DNA of 64,000 bases from positions 11,555,171-11,619,170 of the forward strand of contig NW_023998414.1 in assembly GCF_014805625.2 (NCBI RefSeq), given 5' to 3'. A model generated the notes under the pieces. It made no database searches, was not told where the DNA came from, and saw nothing but the letters and a program-made list of their open reading frames with translations. The stretch comes from Glossina fuscipes (lineage: Eukaryota > Arthropoda > Insecta > Diptera > Glossinidae). A program made the position numbers and the translations under genes. How positions within the stretch are numbered: the stretch's first letter is position 1; the number at the start of each line of letters is the position of its first letter. Below, one piece after another: positions 23,700 to 35,410 of the stretch.

Positions 23700-26600
23700 C
23701 TAAATGTGAGACACAAACGAATTCATGACTTTGTTCCGCACAGGACTGTTGGGAAGATCTTCAATACATATTTAAAGTGAGACTAGTATTAAAAAATTCT
23801 CTTAAAGATGAATACAGTTTTTTTAAGTATTTTGTCTATTTGTCTAATGAAACTCAAAAAAAAAATAAGACGACTTATAATAAATACATTTTTACATATT
23901 TATATATAAGCATTAGATACTAATTAGAAAGAAAAGCATAACATTTTTGGCTACACTCCAAGTCATTAACAGGATAGACTACAATACAACCATCATTGCC
24001 AACATTATCTCAATGAAGGGATATAGAACACAAGGAGCACATAACGTAAATATTTATTACATACATTATATTATAACAATAATTGCTAAAGAGATTAATG
24101 CATGAAGACAAATTAAGGAATAGTGTATTAAAAGAAAGAAAGAAAAGCAAAAAAAAAAATCATTACAGAAAAAATGAATAAAGATATGTATTAATAAATA
24201 AATCAAAATTGGAAAAATTACGTTTGCATTTGTTATGCAAAAAAGTGCATCGATTGATTTGATTGTCCATCATTGTGATTGACTTAAAGCCACCACGCAT
24301 CAGACTTAATTGGGAAATTCATCCATTTGGTGTCGTCTCTTACGTTTTCAGAGAGATTGAAGTCCATTGACATAACATACACAGTGTATGTCTTGCACCT
24401 TAACTATTCGAGGCGGCGGCTCTCTATTATTGTTTTTCTTTGCTTTTCTGTTTTTTTTTTTTTTTTTTTTTTTTTTAAGCTCCTTTTGTGACACAAGAGA
24501 TACAGTAGACTATCTACATATATTTAGAGAATACATGTATACCTCCGGTGCAGCAACTTCTCGCTCTGTGTGTGAGAGCCTGTCCACATAAACAATGACT
24601 GCCATTAAACGTAAATTGAAATTGAATAATTTGATGGAATTGTCATCAAATCTTAAAGGAAACATCAGCGCTCTATTGTAGTAATGTCAGCAAATATTTT
24701 CAACTTTATATAAGCCACGGGCGTATTGCAAGAGATATATAGGAAAGCTAATGATTAAAATGCATTCATAATTTACTTAAACTCTGAATAAATTCGCACA
24801 ATTTGAATATCAGAACGATATACTAATATATAAATAAGCAAATCATTAAATGTTAAATTTCTCAAGCCTAGTTAAACTTTTAATTTATATTGAAATCTTT
24901 GCGCCGGCGCACATGTTTTCGTTTTTTTTTTTTCGTTGTTGTTTTTTTTTTTTGTACATTTTAGTTTTACTTATTTATTTATTTATTTATTTTTTATTTT
25001 TTGTCATTGCTTCACATGTCCATCATTATGTCAACGCATTGCATGCGCGTGTCAATCAAGATAAAGTGCCACTGATATCCGCTACACATTGTTTTATTAA
25101 GCCTGATTAACCGGCTAACTTTGCTCATTCTCTTATGGCTTTCGCTATAGATATTTACGTTTTATACATTATATTACAGTGGTGTAAGTGTAAGTATAAG
25201 TGCACTTTTTGTCCCATAATGCGGTATGATTGGACAATTGCTAAAGCAAGTGTACGATCACATGATTTATACGCTTCTATTTGAATTTTAATGAGATGCA
25301 GTTTGATTGCGCGGTACTTTACGATGTATATGTATTGGCATTCAGCAATTTATCGCATATTGGAAATTCGAATATAACACTTTCCTTCTTCAATTAATAA
25401 TCGATCAAAGTAATCGATATATATATATATATATATATAATTATTTCATAATTTATTTAATATGAGACACAATCGATGCTGACTTATATCAATACAAAAT
25501 GACTGTTGCATAACATTGAAATGGATTGGGCATAGGAGGAACGAAAAAATTTTACATTAGTAGTGGAAAAATGTTGAGAAATTTTCGTTCCTTATTCTTG
25601 TTAAGGCCTGGCAATTATTTAAATGATTTATTGATTCGTTGTTCACGATCGCACTATTTCCAATAGTAAATGGCAAACTTGGGCTTACTTTGGCCAGGCA
25701 TAATTTGTATAGTAAATACAGTATTAAAAATATGCGGAAATATGCGGTTAAATAAAACAAAACATAGGTTTTGTTCATCAGTTTGTAATCAAATCTCGTG
25801 GCTCAATTACTCCAACTTTCCTTCTACGTCTCACTTTAACTCAAAGTGTCTACCTGAAACGTGCACACTTCGTCTTCAGAGATAAGAGAAATATCTGACG
25901 AAATTGCGTCCAGCATGTAGGCGATTAGGTTCGTTACCTTAATTCAATATACTTCTTATGTACAACAAGATTATCGGTTTCCTAACACTTCGTTTTTAAG
26001 ATATCGTTAAAAAGTCTTTAGTGCATAGGATCCTGCAAAGACACACATAACAACTACGTGTGAATCCATGACTTGAAACCCTTTTATTACAAAGGGAGAA
26101 TACATAAAGAATTTCAGAGCGCCTTGTGCGAATCTTGGCAATCATTGACTTTGACACTACAATTCTTTAACTGTTTAAATACATTATCTACGAACCCCTA
26201 ACATTTGTGGCTAGCTATGACCAGAGTGATATCACAGATAAGGGAAAAAATATCGTGAACCAAAGTTACTACTAAGAACTTTATCGGCTCTTGTAAACTC
26301 TTAATGAATAGGTGCAGGTGTCTTCATATTGTAAATAAAATTGTAGATGAATTTAACGAATTTAGGATACTTGATCTATCAGCAGCAACTAATTAAAATT
26401 TTTAATACAACTTGAATTTGGGAAAATGGACTTTCCAACCAAATCATGCAAGAATTTTTCGTTGATTAATATTTCGGGATCTATTGTACCAACGCGATTC
26501 GTTCTTCACTGAATATCTATAATGAAAGTCGTCACTAATGAAACGCTCGCTTTAAACGGAAAATGAATATTTACTCGCTATCTAATGGCCACGACTTTTA

Positions 26601-26829
26601 GGAAATCTTCACACGAGTATAACTCCGAAATAAAAATGGCATTGTGTACCTGAAGAGTGTTATTCCACATTAATAGGTTACAAAAGTTACAAAATAACTT
26701 TTTCCCTTTGTTGTAGATGGGTTTTTAAACGGATACCGCTAAGAGCATCACTTGTCAATTTTTTGTTTTATTATTTCTATTTGTTTTTTTTGAGTAGTTA
26801 ATAAAATACACTTCATTATTTTCATACAA
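23700..26829. other. Non-coding stretch with little recognisable
   Basis: Contains poly-T runs (24452-24476 and 24918-24952), a short (TTTA)n near 24968-24992 and AT repeats at 25419-25439. The rest is complex A+T-rich sequence with only short open frames. Nothing else identified. Confidence 0.7.
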
Positions 26830-27010
26830 AAAAAAAAAAAAAACAATTTCCAAAACGAATTTCTCGCAGCGATTTCTATAATTTCGAAAATAGCCAGGAG
26901 TTACTGGAATCTAAATCGGGCGAACATGGTGATTGCCGAAAGGATATTCGTGTGAAAAAGTCTCGTAGAATCTCTCGCAGTGCAAAACAGCCGAAGTAAA
27001 CCACGCTTAA
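26830..27010 (-). mobile_element. Mariner-like transposase fragment (third catalytic Asp region)
   Basis: On the minus strand the frame ends ALREILRDFFTRISFRQ, then SPCSPDLDSSNSWLFSKL, then a stop. Mariner transposases carry a segment of the form PPYSPDLxPCDFxLFPKLK around the third Asp of the D,D34D triad. The Asp codon here is at 26915-26917 on the minus strand. Beyond the stop, codons still reading K-S-L-R-E-I-R-F resemble the family's following LKKxLKGxRF segment. No N-terminal helix-turn-helix or terminal inverted repeats could be tied to it, so this is a broken internal piece. Confidence 0.65.
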
Positions 27011-27399
27011 GATTGAAGGCTTAATCGATCTCATATTATAACCATATAGATGGAAAAGAAGAAGAGATTTTTCAAACTGCAAAATTTTTATATAACTAAG
27101 TAAATAAAGGAGAGAAAAGAAGAAGCAAAAGCATGTATTTGCCTGCCCAAGAATCACGATGACCACTAATATATATATTAAACTGAGTGTAGGCCACTAA
27201 ATTGATGCAAACATGGAAACGCTTGGCAACTGACAATAGAATAGTATTTAGGGTGATAGTATTGTGACGTTCAAAAATTATAAATACTGATTCAAGTGAG
27301 TGGTGTGAAAAGTTCATAATTGAATTTGCATTCAAGTCAAGTTTCTTAAAAAGAAAGTTCATTGGAGGATGGATAGGAACGTGAGTCAATGACGTCATT

Positions 27400-28250
27400 T
27401 AAGAAGATTATCACAAACGAAATGTTTAAGATAAGCCGACATCTTTCAGCTAATAAGATACGTATATGAGCAATAAGCTATTTGTGTAAGATGGAAGTGG
27501 AACATGTAGATGACAACCCAAATGCCTTAAAGCAAAAAGTGTCAAGTGCTTCTCCAAAGCTCAACTGGCTAAAACATCGCAAGGCCTGCTGACACAAAGT
27601 GTAAATTTGATAAGCCATAGCTGGTACGCTTCGACGAAGAAGATAATCTTCACTAATAGCCGCAATATGCGTCGAATCTGGGAGCGGACGAGAGAATGCT
27701 TGCGGACTACCACCTGACGCTTAAGCGAGGGGAGCATTTAGGCTTATTTAATGTCTCCCCGACAGAAAGTCTATGACGATATTCAACGAAGATTTTTAGC
27801 CAGCGGCTAGTAACGGAGATCCCTCGACGACTGCATCATGCGTACACAAAAAATTCCGTTTGCACAATCTGTCTCCCGCGGACGCCACGCACCTGTAGTC
27901 TTTAGGTTCTTTGGTCCGTGGGAATGAACACTAATGCAATCAATCTCCCAAAGTGCTCTCAGCCCGCCTAACACTACTGTACGATATCGTCAGAAACGAC
28001 TGGACAGGGTCGGCAGCTAGATGATCTCCATGTCCTGCTCATTGTGTTAAAGAAAAGAAGTACTTCTTCGGTCTGCGTCCTCTTAACTAAATCCAATCAA
28101 AGAATCCGTGACAAAGTTAATATATGTAGTGATTTATCGTTTCGTCAATGTGGGTGGGCTAAGAAAATGGAAATATTGGCGGAAATTTTAGAACAATCAA
28201 ATGCTCAGCAATGAGTTGAACTATCGTAGAACAGAAAGAAGAAGAGCAAT
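27400..28250. other. Unidentified stretch with less A+T and coding-like shreds
   Basis: This segment is visibly less A+T-rich than its surroundings. One frame (about 27597-27776) reads CKFDKP, stop, LVRFDEEDNLH, two stops, then PQYASNLGADERMLADYHLT, then LKRGEHLGLFNVSPTESL. Another near 27825-27920 reads LDDCIMRTQKIPFAQSVSR and GRHAPVVFRFFGPW. Stops interrupt both. I do not recognise the source; a decayed transposon or processed pseudogene is likely. Confidence 0.35.
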
Positions 28251-29679
28251 AGAATAAATAAATTATTTTTATTATTACTTTTCCACGCCGGTTAATTTAA
28301 GCCCCATTTGGGAATTTTATCTAGAACTAGAACTAAATCATTGATAACATTGATTAATCCAAAAAAAAATAAGAAAAAAAAAAAGAGTGCCCGACCAAAA
28401 TCGTTAAGGTGAAAGGCAATTTCAATTCTGCTTGAACTTTGAAATGCCTTAGATTTAACCAAATTTATTTAAAGCTTAATATTATGTCCGTTGGTTGCGT
28501 TTATCTACTCAAGCCTGATACATTCCCAACAATAGCAATTAATATGGGAGATAAATAAGAGAGAAGTCTTTACATCCCATTCAGGCAACAACACGCACTT
28601 AAGCAATATATGTACATGCGATCCATAATCGCATGTTGCTGGCAAATGCAACAATAAATATAACAATATTATCTAAATAGCTGACTAAAATTTCTACACT
28701 AGCACACGATAACAAGCATTACAATGAAATGTTTATGAACCATATAAAAATTATGCGATAGAATTAAATATATTAACATGCTTAAACAAGCATACATGCA
28801 TACTTATAATATATATAAACATATATATATGCATATATATATATATACATATATGCGATTTGCAATAAATATTTTTAATTTATTAGATTAAAAAATAAGG
28901 AATAATTGAATAGATTTGATATATAAGTTGATGTCACTAGTTGTCTATAACGGAAGTGGGAGAGAAAATATGACAACTCTTCGTTGATTCTCCCTACTCA
29001 AGTTTTAATTTGTAAATGGTTTTTTTTTTTTTTTTTTTTTCGTTTAAGGAAAACTTTTCCTATCCATGACTTGTACGAGGCTTACTAAATAAGTTCAATT
29101 TTACATTAATACTTAGTATAGGCGCTAGTGTCCCATTAAACAGTTAGACGCAAACTCAATCTTTTATTATGATGCGCATGTTTAGTGCCCTTTGGTGTTA
29201 GAAACTCGAATCCATTCAATATTGGAGGAAATTTTGCTGAGAAAATGTCGAGTAGCGGTGAAGTTTCATGAGACATGGTTATCGCCAGAAAGAAAGCTTG
29301 TCTTACATTGTCGTTGCCAACGAAACTTGTCTGGTATGCATAGACCCGTGAATAATAAGCTGTGAAGATCAGTGTAACATCAGGACCAGGATCAGGATCT
29401 GCTTTGCTTAGTACACAATTAACTGTTTATTGGAAACCTTAAAGCAAGGCCTTGGAAAGAATAATACCGCCCACAAGCTTACAAAACATCGTATCGTTGG
29501 GACAATTCACGAACATTTTTTTCCATTAATACAACCGAACTAAGAACAACTGACGATATACGCAATCGATTTTGTGGCCTCAGACGGCGTTGCTCAAAAT
29601 TTATACACTGGAGGCGTTTCAATGAGTGTAGAAAAAATGTTATGAAAACTTCTTCTACAGTAAAAGTAAAAAAAAAAAA

Positions 29680-29779
29680 NNNNNNNNNNNNNNNNNNNNN
29701 NNNNNNNNNNNNNNNNNNNNNNNNNNNNNNNNNNNNNNNNNNNNNNNNNNNNNNNNNNNNNNNNNNNNNNNNNNNNNNN
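29680..29779. other. Assembly gap of exactly 100 N
   Basis: One hundred N characters follow an A run on the left side. A round 100-N length usually denotes a gap of unknown size. Open frames crossing it are artefacts. Confidence 0.99.
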
Positions 29780-30170
29780 ACAGGATATGTTGAGGTTATT
29801 AAGAAGGAGGAATGTTGTCTTTCTCTATGCAAAGTAGACTTACACAAAAGGAAATTAACTAATATTGTTCTTCTTTTCTTTTTTTTTTTTTTTTTTACTC
29901 TTGTTTTTGTTTTTCTGGTCTTCTGTGTTGAAAAAGAGCAAAAAATTCCCAGACAATAATGCATTCGGGTATAAATTGTTGGTCTGGTTGGTGAAAAAAA
30001 AAAAAAAAAAAAAAAAAAGAAACAAATTTATTTATTATTTTTTTTCTAGTGGTTGGTACCGGAAATCAACAGTATTTTCTGCATAATGTGACCAAAACAA
30101 CCAACTTCTTCATTAGCTTAAAAAATTCTTTAGAAATTTTCAAGCTTTCCAAAAACATTTACACAAACGC

Positions 30171-30179
30171 ACATACATA

Positions 30180-30216
<37 letters not shown>
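30171..30216. repeat. (AC)n microsatellite
   Basis: ACATACAC leading into an uninterrupted AC tract, about 400 bases past the assembly gap. Confidence 0.95.
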
Positions 30217-30220
<4 letters not shown>

Positions 30221-30472
30221 CGTATAAAAACGTACAAATAAGGGCTGAAGATTATCCGCCGCCGTCTATAAATACAAATTCAAATTTAAAGGAATCAACA
30301 TGAAGTTTTATATCCAGAAAAAATGCAAATAAAAGTTAACATACATCCGCACATACGTATATACGTATATAAATATATATGTGCATATATACAATCGTCG
30401 TGCATACTTATTTATAAACAACATTATACCGAAAATTAATCCGGAAGCCGCGCTACATGGCTTAGTGAAAAA

Positions 30473-30522
30473 GAAAGAAACAACAACAACAACAAAAACA
30501 ACAAAAACAACAACAGCAATAA
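30473..30522. repeat. (CAA)n-rich tract
   Basis: CAACAACAACAAAAACAACA and similar triplets, ending in CAGCAATAATG. It produces the Thr/Lys run of a spurious frame at 30381-30650. Confidence 0.85.
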
Positions 30523-30711
30523 TGACAATTTCGTTGACTATGACAGTTAACGAAAATCATGGCAAAGGATTAGACATAAAAAGCTCGACAGCAACGAAAC
30601 AAACTGAAAAAAATATAAAAAACAAAGAAAAATTGCTGGAAAAAAACTAACAAAAGCCAAAACCTCCAAACCAATCAGTCTTTTACTTTTTAGTTGCTTA
30701 CATCTGCCTTG

Positions 30712-30826
30712 TCCTCTCTCCTTCTCTTTCTCTTTCTCCTTCTCCTTCTCCATCTCCGCCACCGCCTTTTCTGGCTAGTTGTCCTCGTCCTCGTCCTCGT
30801 CCTCCTCCTCGTTGTTCTTCACCTCG
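30712..30826. repeat. Pyrimidine-rich (TCTCCT)n/(GTCCTC)n tract
   Basis: CTTCTCTTTCTCTTTCTCCT runs into CTCGTCCTCGTCCTCGTCCT. It is unusually G+C-rich for the window, and all six frames are largely open, so open frames here are not evidence of coding. Confidence 0.9.
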
Positions 30827-33800
30827 GTAAGCGGGAGGTGAACGTGAAGTATATACCCGAGTATTTCCGCTTTAAGCTCCCCATAGACTCAAACCTTATG
30901 GCTAATATGAAAAGAACCACAAAGACAACGGTAGAAAAAAAAAAAAGCAACGGAGGCACTTCAATAAAATTGCCAAAAATTTTGTGTACTTTTTGACATC
31001 ATTTCAGTCGTAAATTTTACGTTTATAGCTTGGCATATGAAAAATCGGCTAATAAATGTTGTTTGTTGCACTCTCTCCCTTTATCTATCTATTTTAGTAT
31101 TTAACAAGAAAACCCAAAAGGCATAACAATTGTACTCGTAGTTGGCTGGTTTAACGACTGAGACCACGCAAGGAATATTCATTTATAACAAAGACCACAC
31201 GGTCTTAGTTATATTTATACACACTAGTAAAAAACATTAAAAAAAAAAAAATAAATAAAAAAAAATTAAATAAAATAAAAACCGAAATTTTTTGAAAGCT
31301 CGTTTGCTTCTGACTGACATTGGCACAAATCAACCAGAACAACAAAAGGAAAACAAAAAAAAAAAAAAGAAGCAAACTCTTTTGGTGAAAGTATCAATTT
31401 GAAGGACTTTTTAAATTATTATACAATTTTCTATTTTCCTAACTAATGGCTTACAATTTACGGAAGTTATTGGGAACTTTAGCAAACTTCCGCAAACGTC
31501 CTGTTCACTCCTATGCTGTAACACAGAGAACCTCCTTTCACCAGGAAAATTTTAAATGATGAAACTTGAACATTACACGACTACGACAACAGAGTTCAAT
31601 GGACATTTGATCGAACACACGTCTTCTATACTCGATTTGTATTAAATTTAACAGTGCTTTCTAAACACTATCTATGGTGCATGTGCGTGGAAATGAATTT
31701 ATAACAACTCATAAGTGTAACGCGTGGCCAACTGGCCATGTGTCGCCAAACAATGACAAGGTGAAATTCGCTGCCTGTTTCCACCTAATCAACTAATGAA
31801 GATACCATCTAATCCACATATACCATAGGGCCAGTATCTGGATAGTTAGCTTGGCAGTTAGTTTTGAACTTCAATCTTCTACTTCCTGGCTTTAAAACTC
31901 ATCTCTTTACACGAACATCTGTTTATATGTTATAAAGATTTATGAGCTGCGCTCATGATAAATTTCGTGACATTGCCTTACTCGTAACAAAGTACTTGAC
32001 TTTGGATTGAGGCAACGTCCACCGTCGAATATATGAAAAAGTAAAGAATTGTCTAAAGAAAGAAATTAAGAACAAAATAACGATTAAGGTCTTGCTCGTC
32101 CGATATAAGAGGTGAATTTTGAAATTATAAAACCGCTTCTTCGATTTCCCTGCAATCATATAAGGCTGGGCTGCAAGATTGTGTAGGCAAAAGGTGAATC
32201 GAGTCTCATTATGTCGAGTCACTTAAAAAATCGACTTTTCATATGTTATGACGGCAGAACATTACAAACATTACATATAGTTCGATAGTTCGAAAGAGGT
32301 CTCCTCTCTGGTCTGCCAAAAATCTGTCTGATAGAATTCAAGTCATGTGACCTTCTTTGTCCGTCCCAATCGCCTTTTCTGCACAAATCCAAACGTTGAC
32401 CGCCATCCAGGACGGCCTCAGCATTAGTCGACTATTAGACTACGTCATTATGAATTATCGTAACATAATCTGAGCGTCCCTACCATCTTTCTAGCATTAA
32501 ATTTGACGAGAAATTTCCAAAATTTTTGCTTATCTTCAACAATAATATCTTAGTTACTTGGGAAGAGAAGTGCGGGAAATATCATAAGTCTTGCTCTAAA
32601 CTATAGGTTAAAAGTGAAGTATAAGGATTCTTGTTCCCAGTTATTATGCTTTTTCTTGGCCTACATTTGCTTATCCCTATACTTCTTCGCAGCGTTTCTT
32701 CTTCGTGCCTTAATGCAGGTACGCTTTGTGCAATTAATTCGAAAAATATCTTTTGTCAGTTTTGATATTCGATTTCAATTTTAAAACAATATTCAGAAGT
32801 TCTACTGTAAACAGGTAAATGGAGCGACTCATTGACCGATGCAACTGAACAACGTATCATGAAATATTGCGTTTCTAAAAAACAGGTGGACAGGTACGCG
32901 TTTCAACGCTTTGGAATCTCGAGAAGGCAAATATTTGATTTTAGATGAAATTTCTAAAGCAATTTTCAAATCTCAACTAAACGGTATTTTCGAGCATAAT
33001 TTCCCAACAAGAATTTGTTTGTTTTTGCTTTTTTTTCCGAAGAACAAAAAAGATCATTTAAGTAGTAGTCGAAATTGCTTAAATACCAAACACTTTCTAG
33101 ATTAACTAAATTGCATAAACGCATCGGTAATATCGAGATCGATAACAGAAGAAGACGAAACTGTTCATTAAGAAAACAATTGTTAGTACGCTTAGCTCTG
33201 CTTGTGAAAATGGTGCAAACTGTACTAAAGGTTCCGTGCGACGAGATATTTTCACTGAAATGAAAAATTATTGGCAAAAACCGTAGAAAGCTGTTTTCCA
33301 AAGCCTCGAAAGACACACTTCAGATATCAAGTACATGAGGAGGCCAAAATCTTCGTACAGGCGTTTCGGGGACTTTCAATTGCTAGCATATTGGGTAGCG
33401 AAGGATGGATGACGCGCGAAAATAGAGAAAGTTTCAAATCAAAATATACGTAGTTTTCAGAGAATTCATTTACGTTAACGATAAGATGCCTCATTGAACA
33501 AAAACTAATAACCCTTGGCTGACCATAGGTAAGTAACTATTTTTGCCGACTAATCCCCCTCTGCCCTGCTTCACACCCGCTATTCAAAACAAAATTTCAT
33601 CAATTTTTACGAATACACATGTAAGGGTTCAGGTCTTCCTTGCTTTTCGGTGAGCTAGTGACGTAATCTTCCGTTGCCAAGAAGAGGACACAAACAACTT
33701 AATCGAAAATGCAATTTTTTATACGCAGGTCTTCACACGTACAATTCAGCCATGAAATTCGATTTATTCAGGGCCAGGCTGCGTATGCATGTAGGCTTCA

Positions 33801-35342
33801 GTGCAAGCGAGTCTAAGAATAATTCCGATAGAACAGGGAACTAATGATTGAATTAAGAAAGAATTTGAAGATTGAATTCCATCATCGTATTACGATATAA
33901 ATAATCATTTATTCACTTTACTATTTTAAGAATAGAAATAACAAAAAGTTTCTCAACTCATCTGAAGCGAACAACAAAGCGATTAACAAAGCAAAGCATA
34001 ACTAAGCTTCCATCCATCTTTGGAAAATTTAAAACCTCATACTTGAAATGTATTTAGTTGGCTAATCTAAGTAATGATGATACGATTTAAATAAAATTAA
34101 AATTCCTTCTGCCACATTTAGAGTAATTTAACCAAAGAAATCAACACGCGTCTTATGTGCGCAAGAAAAAAAACTGAAAAAAAATAAGAAAAATATTTTG
34201 CATAAAATTCGAACCAAGACCACAAACGGTGAAGATGAACGAGCAGCACCAACAGAGACGGTTTAATTTGATTTCTTACACTCTACATCGGGTATAAATG
34301 ATTCTTTAAGATTTTTCCTATGTTGTTCACCTTTTCCCATAAATTCGTAAATTTCCTTTGATACGGTTTATAATGTCAAAAATTTCATTTATCTTTAAAG
34401 GGTGTTTCGTTTTCGGTTTACGTTCAATTTAGTGAAGAAATTTTTGTATACATTTATAGCTAAGTTAGTTTAAATAAACTTATCTGTACACGTACCTGGG
34501 AAAACGAACGCATTTTCTACTGCCGTTCTACTCGACTATATATATATGCATGTATGGATAGTTTATATATGTGTATGCATGTTTGTATTTTTGTCTTAAT
34601 CGTTCAACTGAAATCAACAAACAATTCATTTGCACAAGAGCGGCTGGTTATAGATTGTGGAGGAGGAGTATATCTGCAAAGAGACAGAATAAGAGAAAAG
34701 TAAAAGATTATCTTAATACACGTTGTGTGGAAGACTAATGAGTGCAAAGCAAAAGCACAACTGCATAAACTTGAGAAAAAATGAAAAAAAAAATGAAAAA
34801 AAAAAGAAAAGAAAAGAAGACAAAAAAAATTAAATTAAATATTTTAAATAGTGGGCGCAAAAGACAGCAGCAATAATAGCAATAACAACAACGGCAACAA
34901 CAGCTGCTTAGCTTTTAAGGTAAAACACTCTTCGTTTAGCGTATGATCCATTCATTTATGGCATACATACGTTTAAGTCAACAAATCCATCCGGTTAAAA
35001 CATGCATGCGTGCGTGAGATTCACGAAGCTTATGTTAAACGAGACATACACATATACGCACACACAAATCCACACATGTAGATAATACGAGAGTGGCAAA
35101 CGGCATATTTTTAGCCAAGTTCAGGTTCACTTCAGTAGAAGTTTTATGCATATCTTATGTTGGCAAAATGCTGCTCAATTTTTTAATTGAATTACTATAG
35201 CAGCAGCGATGGTAACAGCAGCAGCATGGGAAGCACATCATGCATTACACAATATGTGTGCTTATCGTTAGTGCGTTTTAAGTTTGCATTAATTGTTGCT
35301 GCTTTAATAGTACAACGTTGCCAGTATTTGTAGAGTATTAGT

Positions 35343-35410
35343 ATTAGTAGTACTACTATTACTAGTACTACTACTACTACTACTACTACTACTAGTAGTA
35401 GTAGTAGTAA
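35343..35410. repeat. (ACT)n/(AGT)n palindromic trinucleotide repeat
   Basis: A run of TAC triplets from about 35366 meets AGT triplets at the centre ACTAGT (about 35392-35397), and the two arms are reverse complements. A second smaller inversion, AGTAGTACTACT, lies to the left. The poly-Val/Leu frame on the minus strand is a by-product. Confidence 0.92.

Noticed and set aside
29479..29964. 161-codon minus-strand frame crossing the gap
   Set aside because: It spans 100 N and long homopolymers, so the frame is meaningless.
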